This document shows positions 6,257 to 10,734 of a stretch of 10,734 bases of DNA, piece after piece. Below the pieces are notes generated by a model that saw only the letters and a list, made by a program, of their open reading frames with translations, was not told the origin of the DNA and did no database searches. Source of the stretch: CAHJXF01 sp038240015 (GTDB taxonomy: Bacteria > Pseudomonadota > Gammaproteobacteria > Burkholderiales > Burkholderiaceae_D); the NCBI GenBank assembly GCA_038240015.1, contig JBBSEF010000094.1, positions 1 through 10,734 on the forward strand. The letters run 5' to 3'. The number at the start of each line of letters is the position of its first letter. The stretch's first letter is position 1. Made by a program: the position numbers and the translations under genes.

Positions 6257-7584
6257 AGTCGTCCGGCGCGCGCGTGATCGACCCGCTGCTCGCCGTCGGA
6301 TGGTGGTGCGTGATGGCGTTGCTTCCGATCGGCCATGTCACCGGACTTCGCAACAGCGTATCGACCGCGGTCGTGTTGGCGACGTTGATCTGGCTCGGCC
6401 GGGATGCGTGGCGCGGCTTGCCTGCGCGATGGTTGGCCGTCGCTCTGCTCATGTGGTGCGCGGCTTCGATTTCATGGTCGGCCGTGCCGGACACCAGCTT
6501 CGGCAAATGGCGCACCGACTTGTTGCTGCCTCTGCTGGCCTACGCGGCCGCGTTCGGCTATGTGCGCAGATCCAGGCGCATCGACATCATGATCGGCGGC
6601 ATGGTCACCGGGATCGGCTGCCTCGCGCTGTTGTCGCTGCCCGCACTGCTGCCGCGCGATCTCGCGTTGGCGGTAACCAGCTGGTTACCTGTCGAGGCAT
6701 TTCCCAATGTCGCCAACGCGCTCCCGATCTGGTATCCGGGCGTCGGCGACGCCAGCATGGCCGCGTCCCTCGCGTCGGCGAGCATCGTGTTTGCGAATCG
6801 CTTGCTGCCCGCGGTCCCGCGGCGACTGTCGTCGCGGTTGAGCATCGCCGCGTGGATCTGCGTGTCGGTCATCGTGCTGGCGTCGAACAATCGCAATGCG
6901 GCCATCGCCATTCCCGTGGTCGTGCTTTTTTCCGTGTGGTTGAATCGCAGGCGAAGGACCTCGAGCGATGACGATCGCGGTCAACGAATTTCGTGGCGTC
7001 GTATCGCGGTCGTCTGTCTCGCGACGATCGCTGTTGTCGGATTCGTGGCGATGCTCGAAGCGGGTTCGCGTCAACGTCTGCAAATGATCGGTGTGCCGGT
7101 TGCGGAAGACCAGAGCGCGCTGGTGGTGCTGACGGAGCGCGATACGCGCCCGATGATCTGGGCCTACTACGAGAAGCTGGCGATGCGCGCACCCGTCATC
7201 GGCGTGGGTTTCGGAAGGACCGTACCCGGCCTCACCTGGCACACGCAGGACGACCGCCAACTCGCACGCGTGGAATTCAATGCCTACATCCACGCGCACA
7301 ACCTGTTTCTCAATTGGTGGTTGCAGACGGGGATCGTGGGCGTCTTGCTGCTGGTGACGTTGGTAGGCGTCATCGTGTTTCGCGTCTGGCGGGCCGGCAA
7401 CGCGCAAGGCACTCGAGGTTGTATCGCCGCGATTACGGTCGTTGCGATCGTGGCGATCATGCTGATCAGGAACATGACCGATGACTTTCTGGTGTTCGGC
7501 ATCGCCACGATGTTCTGGGTACTCGTGGGCGCGTACGCCGCAGTGGCGCTCGACCGATTCAGCGTGCGCCGTGACCCGTCGTGA
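6253..7584 (+). CDS. O-antigen ligase/polymerase-type membrane protein (Wzy_C domain; WaaL or Wzy)
   Basis: This 443-residue membrane protein has about 10 to 12 hydrophobic segments. A large polar loop near residues 268-350 faces the periplasm in the family. The loop carries TRPMIWAYYEKL with R299, and ends in HAHNLFLNWWLQTGIVG. The last part fits the pattern H[NSQ]X9GXXG described for WaaL ligases, with H349 as the key histidine. WaaL joins undecaprenyl-pyrophosphate-linked O-antigen to lipid A-core; Wzy polymerases share the fold and similar motifs. Coupling (ATGA overlap) to a heptosyltransferase-like gene favours a ligase role. Presence of Wzx in the same locus means a Wzy is needed somewhere, and this is the only such protein in the window, so polymerase remains possible. 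The last 26 bases overlap the end of the phosphoglycosyl transferase gene on the other strand. An 18-base palindrome lies about 420 bases into the gene. Confidence 0.82.
   Translation: MKSSGARVIDPLLAVGWWCVMALLPIGHVTGLRNSVSTAVVLATLIWLGRDAWRGLPARWLAVALLMWCAASISWSAVPDTSFGKWRTDLLLPLLAYAAAFGYVRRSRRIDIMIGGMVTGIGCLALLSLPALLPRDLALAVTSWLPVEAFPNVANALPIWYPGVGDASMAASLASASIVFANRLLPAVPRRLSSRLSIAAWICVSVIVLASNNRNAAIAIPVVVLFSVWLNRRRRTSSDDDRGQRISWRRIAVVCLATIAVVGFVAMLEAGSRQRLQMIGVPVAEDQSALVVLTERDTRPMIWAYYEKLAMRAPVIGVGFGRTVPGLTWHTQDDRQLARVEFNAYIHAHNLFLNWWLQTGIVGVLLLVTLVGVIVFRVWRAGNAQGTRGCIAAITVVAIVAIMLIRNMTDDFLVFGIATMFWVLVGAYAAVALDRFSVRRDPS
6672..6689. repeat. Perfect 18-base palindrome inside the ligase gene
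   Basis: GGTAACCAGCTGGTTACC is its own reverse complement over all 18 bases. It can be read as two inverted GGTAACC arms around AGCT, so it could bind a dimeric protein as DNA or fold as a 7-bp stem with a 4-base loop in RNA. It encodes part of VTSWLP, between hydrophobic segments of the protein. No regulatory role can be shown from the sequence. Confidence 0.6.
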
Positions 7585-8911
7585 TGGTTCTCAATGTTCG
7601 AATGCCGATCACCAGGTCGAGTGCGAACGACATGTGCTTGACGTAGAAAAGATCGAGCTCGAGCTTGATCATCGCATCCGGCAGATCGGTCACGTGACCC
7701 TGATTGACCTGGGCCCATCCGGTGATGCCGGGGCGAACCAGATGCCGGTAGGGGTAGTGCGGAATGCGCTCGAAGAAGTCCGTGGCTGTCGCAACCCATT
7801 CGGGTCGCGGGCCGATCAGGCTCATCGTGCCTGCGAGTACGTTGAAGAGTTGCGGCAATTCGTCGAGGCGATAACGCCGCAGCGAACGCCCGAGTCTCGT
7901 CACGCGCAGTTCGTCATGCCGCTGTGATGACGCAGTCGATGACGCGGTAGATGACGGCGCGATCGCGTCCGGCAGATCGGAGGCAGCCGGCCGCATCGTG
8001 CGGAACTTGATCATGCGAAACAGGCGACCGCCGCGGCCGACGCGTTCCTGCACGAACCATGCGCGGCCATTCTCGACGCGCAGTGCCAGCGCGATGACCA
8101 GCATCGGGATGCAAAGCACGGCCAGCAGGATGCCTGCGCCCACGACATCGAGCATGCGTTTGACGACGACGTAGATGACGCGTCCCGACGAGTCGTCGAG
8201 GAAGCTGTCTTCGGTATGACTGAGTGCAAGCCGACCCGTGAGAATTTCGTGGATATGGTCGGCCGAATAGATGCGCACTCCGCCCAGCTTGAGCATCGTG
8301 ATGATGCGTCGAAGTTCCTCGCTCTTTTCCGAATAGCGATCGATCACGACGCCATCGAAGGCCATCAATTCGCTCACGTCGTGGGTGTCGACCAATTCGG
8401 CCTGCACGTGCGTCAGGCGCGCATCGCGCAGCGCTTCGCGCGCGGAAGAAAGCAACTGCAATACCGCGGGCTCGGGCACGCCGAAGCGCAGCACCAGCGA
8501 ACGAAGGTGCGTACGAATGCCGATGAAGAGCCACAACGTGACCAGCACGAAAGCTCCCGCGAGCGCGGCCCGCGAATAGAACGAGTGAGTCGCGCCGAAC
8601 ACCACCAGCAGGCTGGTGAAGCTCGCCGCCGAACTGAAGACCACCCAGATTCCGCCCTCGGCAGCGGGGACGTGAATGAAGCGGTCGATCAATAGCGTGG
8701 TCGCGATGAAGGCGCAGACCGACCACCACAAGGTATCGACGAAAATGATCTGGGAAGGCGTCAATGGAACCTGCCGCTCGACGATCGCCAACGCCAGAAC
8801 CGATGCGCAGATACCGTAGAAGGCCCACGACAGCATCGCAACGCGCTTGCGCGCACCGACGGTAAGCCGCGGCGTCTTGCCCTGATTGCCTGGATCCCGA
8901 ACGCTCTTCAT
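7559..8911 (-). CDS. Undecaprenyl-phosphate sugar phosphotransferase (polyprenyl phosphoglycosyl transferase, WbaP/WcaJ-like)
   Basis: This 450-residue inner-membrane enzyme starts glycan assembly by moving a sugar-1-phosphate from a nucleotide sugar to undecaprenyl phosphate. The N-terminal part has about four membrane helices (residues 25-132). A middle domain (about 140-240) follows, then the bacterial sugar transferase domain: KRMLDVVGAG (251-260) opening its membrane helix, FVQERVGRGG, KFRTM (302-306), the catalytic pair D350/E351 in LDELPQLFNVLAG, SLIGPRPE and PGITGWAQVNQG. The middle domain keeps no clear glycine-rich nucleotide loop. ATG 8911 is chosen because it forms an ATGA overlap with the upstream family 2 glycosyltransferase stop; the frame extends 18 codons upstream without support. 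A 12-base repeat gives STASSTASS (about 321-329) in a flexible insert. Sugar specificity (glucose, galactose or another) cannot be told. Confidence 0.9.
   Translation of the reverse strand: MKSVRDPGNQGKTPRLTVGARKRVAMLSWAFYGICASVLALAIVERQVPLTPSQIIFVDTLWWSVCAFIATTLLIDRFIHVPAAEGGIWVVFSSAASFTSLLVVFGATHSFYSRAALAGAFVLVTLWLFIGIRTHLRSLVLRFGVPEPAVLQLLSSAREALRDARLTHVQAELVDTHDVSELMAFDGVVIDRYSEKSEELRRIITMLKLGGVRIYSADHIHEILTGRLALSHTEDSFLDDSSGRVIYVVVKRMLDVVGAGILLAVLCIPMLVIALALRVENGRAWFVQERVGRGGRLFRMIKFRTMRPAASDLPDAIAPSSTASSTASSQRHDELRVTRLGRSLRRYRLDELPQLFNVLAGTMSLIGPRPEWVATATDFFERIPHYPYRHLVRPGITGWAQVNQGHVTDLPDAMIKLELDLFYVKHMSFALDLVIGIRTLRTITTGHGAR
7926..7961 (-). repeat. Three imperfect 12-base tandem units in the phosphoglycosyl transferase gene
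   Basis: Units at 7926-7937, 7938-7949 and 7950-7961 each begin GATGACG and differ in their last five bases. Read on the coding strand they give a Ser/Thr/Ala echo (SSTASSTASS) between the KFRTM block and the DELRVTRLG block of the catalytic domain. Many homologues have a short variable loop at this place. The period is four codons, as in the other repeats of the window. Confidence 0.65.
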
Positions 8912-9663
8912 TTCCGCTCGGTAAGCAACAGGCGCCGATACCGCCAGAACGCGGACGAGCACCACATCTTGAGCAGGCTAGAGACATGCCAGGTCAGATG
9001 ACGAAGCGATCGATGCGATGCGCGTTGAGCCGCGTGAACGACCGTCGCACGCTCGACGATTTCAAATCGCCATCCGTTCAAACGCAGGCGCGCGCAGAGA
9101 TCGAAGTCTTCGCAATACAGGAAGTAGCGTTCATCGAACCCACCGACGGCGCGAAAGGCCGCAGTCGAAAGCAACAGGAACATGCCGGCCAGCCAGTGCG
9201 GATTTTTCGCTGGCGCGCGATCTGCCCCGACGATACGGCGCCGGATCAACTCGATCGGCGTGATCAAGCGGCGCGCCGCGTCCTCGGGCGTGCCGTCGGC
9301 GGCGACGATGTGCGGCGCTGCAGCGCCGACTCCGGCCGCGGCCGGCGTGCTCGATTCAAAGCGCGCGATCAGCGCGGCAAAAGGATCGTCCATCAGTCGA
9401 AGGTCGGGATTCATCACCGCGAAGTAGGGTGTCGTGCAGTGTTTGAAAGCGGCATTGTGATTGGCGCCGAAGCCGCGCGGCGCCGCATTGGAGATCGTCG
9501 CGATTCGCGACGCGAGAGACTCGGGCCAGCTTGGCGCGGGCTCGCCGATGTTATGTGTGACGACGATCGCAGCGACGTGCGGAGAGGCAACGCGCGCGAT
9601 GTCATCGAGCAGCGCCGCGACCAGCGCGGCTTGACCATGACTGACGATCGAGAGCGTGATCAT
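8908..9663 (-). CDS. Family 2 glycosyltransferase (rhamnosyltransferase-like)
   Basis: This 251-residue GT-A enzyme probably adds a sugar to a lipid-linked glycan unit in the cytoplasm. It starts with the typical beta strand MITLSIVSHG, continues with VVTHN (35-39), the NAAPRGFGANHNAAF block, FAVMNPDLRL (81-90) holding the metal/nucleotide-binding NPD, WLAGMFLLL, and GGFDERYFLYCEDFDLCARL (174-193) with the acidic E185/D186 pair expected at the acceptor side. This layout is seen in WbbL-like rhamnosyltransferases, but the substrate is not certain. ATG 9663 gives the canonical N-terminus; GTG 9687 would add eight residues. No strong ribosome-binding site precedes ATG 9663. In the -1 frame of the upstream methyltransferase, a TGA at 9665-9663 overlaps this start as TGATG. 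The stop overlaps the next gene's start (ATGA), so the two downstream genes are likely coupled. Confidence 0.88.
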   Translation of the reverse strand: MITLSIVSHGQAALVAALLDDIARVASPHVAAIVVTHNIGEPAPSWPESLASRIATISNAAPRGFGANHNAAFKHCTTPYFAVMNPDLRLMDDPFAALIARFESSTPAAAGVGAAAPHIVAADGTPEDAARRLITPIELIRRRIVGADRAPAKNPHWLAGMFLLLSTAAFRAVGGFDERYFLYCEDFDLCARLRLNGWRFEIVERATVVHAAQRASHRSLRHLTWHVSSLLKMWCSSAFWRYRRLLLTERK

Positions 9664-9724
9664 CAGCGCACGAGCGGGCGCCCGCACGCGCTTGCGTGCC
9701 TCATGCGCATGGTTCGGGGGCGCT

Positions 9725-10734
9725 TCACCTGCGCGCCATCAATACGAGTTCCTCGCCCCAGGCGAGGCCAAAAAAAATTCCGATGCGCTCGACGCTCGCA
9801 AGCATGCGCAGCAACAACGGCGGGCGCATGCCGGCCTGCGGGCGGCGGATCTGCGCGTCGTGCGCGGACTTCCGGATACGCGCACTGGCGAGAAGCAGAT
9901 TGGCGGCGTCGCGCGCGGTGACGTCGACGCGATCGACGACAAGACCCGCGCGTGCGCAAGCCAGCCGCAATGCGTCGGGCGTATAGATGACGATGTGGCG
10001 CGGCGGCTCCAGACCGCGCCATGCACGGCGAAAAATTCGATGCCCCAGCGAGCCCGCATTCGGCGTGATCGATACCAGCCTGCCGCCGGGTTTCAACAGA
10101 CGCGCGCATTCCGTCAACAAGTCGACCGGATCGAATACGTGTTCGAGGACGTGCGCCATCACGATCGCATCGAAGCTCGCTGCGGGCAGTTGCAGGTCGC
10201 GCGCATCGCCCACGGCGACGTCGAGACCGCGGCTGCGCGCGGCCGCAACCGCTTCGGGGTCGAAGTCGACGCCGCGCGCGTCCCACCCGGCTTGTGCCAT
10301 CGCCTCGAGTTGCTTGCCCGAGCCGCAACCGACTTCAAGCAGCCGACCGCCTTGTTTCCACGGCAGGTAGAAGCGCGCGTAAAGCGCGGACTGGCTGCGC
10401 TCGGGCAACAGGGGAACCAGTCGACTCAACTGCCGCGGCAACCAGGCTTCGCCATTGCGATAGCCGAGACGCCGAGCCATGTAGGCCTTGCGAACGGCGA
10501 TGTAAAGGGCCGAAGGTCGACGCACGTCCACATCGAGTGCGTGCGTGTAGTAATTGCGATAGGCAAGGGGAAGGTCGTCCGGATGCGGCGTCGGATCTCC
10601 CCAATACACGCCGCAGCGACCGTTGCGGCAGTGTTGCATGCGCCAGGCGCCCGGCGCCCCATAGAGTTTGTCGCGCAATTCCGAATAGGCTTCGACGCCG
10701 TCGGCGCCGCAATTCGGACAGAGGGGTTGGGACA
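9725..10734 (-). CDS. Class I SAM-dependent methyltransferase with N-terminal zinc ribbon (5' end outside window)
   Basis: At least 335 residues are present, and the frame stays open to the right edge, so the start codon lies beyond it; the TTG at 10678 is internal. The visible N-terminus has a zinc-ribbon pattern, CPNC then C-x4-C in HCRNGRCGVYW (visible residues 5, 8, 35, 40), common before glycan or natural-product methyltransferases. The Rossmann core follows: motif I LLEVGCGSG (131-139), acidic GVDFDP (154-159), GDARDL, FDAIVMAHVLEHV (187-199) and LLKPGGRLVSITPN, then PPRHIVIYTPDAL. It probably methylates a sugar in the surface glycan; the acceptor is unknown. The C-terminus GEELVLMARR is normal for the family. 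Near it, a T8 run on the coding strand (9777-9770) lies two bases before a 7-bp hairpin. The gene is first of the visible - strand unit, 61 bases upstream of the family 2 glycosyltransferase. Confidence 0.88.
   Translation of the reverse strand, partial: SQPLCPNCGADGVEAYSELRDKLYGAPGAWRMQHCRNGRCGVYWGDPTPHPDDLPLAYRNYYTHALDVDVRRPSALYIAVRKAYMARRLGYRNGEAWLPRQLSRLVPLLPERSQSALYARFYLPWKQGGRLLEVGCGSGKQLEAMAQAGWDARGVDFDPEAVAAARSRGLDVAVGDARDLQLPAASFDAIVMAHVLEHVFDPVDLLTECARLLKPGGRLVSITPNAGSLGHRIFRRAWRGLEPPRHIVIYTPDALRLACARAGLVVDRVDVTARDAANLLLASARIRKSAHDAQIRRPQAGMRPPLLLRMLASVERIGIFFGLAWGEELVLMARR
9751..9777 (-). other. U8 slippery tract followed by GC-rich hairpin near the methyltransferase 3' end
   Basis: In the methyltransferase mRNA, eight U residues (9777-9770) include the in-phase heptamer U UUU UUU. 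After GG comes a perfect 7-bp inverted repeat, CCTCGCC-TGG-GGCGAGG on the coding strand (9767-9751). This combination resembles frameshift or transcript-slippage signals, although the two-base spacer is shorter than the 5 to 9 bases usual for -1 ribosomal frameshifting. The structure is read directly from the sequence; a function is only suggested. Confidence 0.35.

Noticed and set aside
9313..9328. 16-base palindrome CGGCGCTGCAGCGCCG in the family 2 glycosyltransferase gene
   Set aside because: It is composed almost wholly of G and C, so chance occurrence in this composition is plausible; it encodes ordinary residues and has no positional logic.
9751..9777. Hairpin next to a homopolymer run as a Rho-independent terminator
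   Set aside because: On the + strand the stem is followed by A, not T, and on the - strand the T run comes before the stem. Neither order gives a terminator, and the site lies inside the methyltransferase reading frame.

Overview
The window is GC-rich, gene-dense chromosomal DNA, most likely from a Burkholderiaceae (Betaproteobacteria) relative. The grounds are the pyrB-pyrC'-plsC order, the DLSARLREP form of the dihydroorotase-like protein known from Burkholderia, and an apaH gene beside O-antigen/LPS genes. It holds no RNA genes, insertion sequences, CRISPR arrays or other mobile elements, and no gene-free stretch longer than about 160 bases. The organism call is an inference from gene content; no search was run.

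Layout: (1) bases 1-2442, + strand: the last codons of pyrB, a dihydroorotase homologue joined by an ATGA overlap, then a PlsC-type acyltransferase. This is the housekeeping anchor (pyrimidine and phospholipid synthesis). (2) bases 2464-4913, - strand: apaH followed 8 bases later by a Wzx-type polysaccharide flippase, converging on plsC. (3) bases 4914-5071: the only real intergenic gap, between divergent apaH and a glycosyltransferase gene. (4) bases 5072-7584, + strand: a family 9 (heptosyltransferase-like) glycosyltransferase and an O-antigen ligase/polymerase-type membrane protein, joined by ATGA. (5) bases 7559-10734, - strand: a SAM methyltransferase (cut by the right edge), a family 2 glycosyltransferase and a membrane phosphoglycosyl transferase. 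The last gene overlaps the 3' end of the ligase gene tail to tail by 26 bases.

Parts 2 to 5 read as part of an O-antigen or related surface polysaccharide locus. The phosphoglycosyl transferase would load the first sugar-phosphate on undecaprenyl phosphate, and the family 2 transferase and methyltransferase would extend and modify the unit. Wzx would flip it across the inner membrane, and the Wzy_C-type protein would polymerise it or ligate it to lipid A-core, to which the family 9 enzyme may add sugars.

Points beyond routine annotation: the dihydroorotase lacks its metal-binding histidines and is probably a non-catalytic ATCase partner; four genes carry 12-base in-frame tandem repeats in linker positions; the methyltransferase 3' end has a U8 slippery tract directly before a GC-rich hairpin, and the -1 frame ends exactly on the next gene's start codon (TGATG); and the ligase gene contains a perfect 18-base palindrome.
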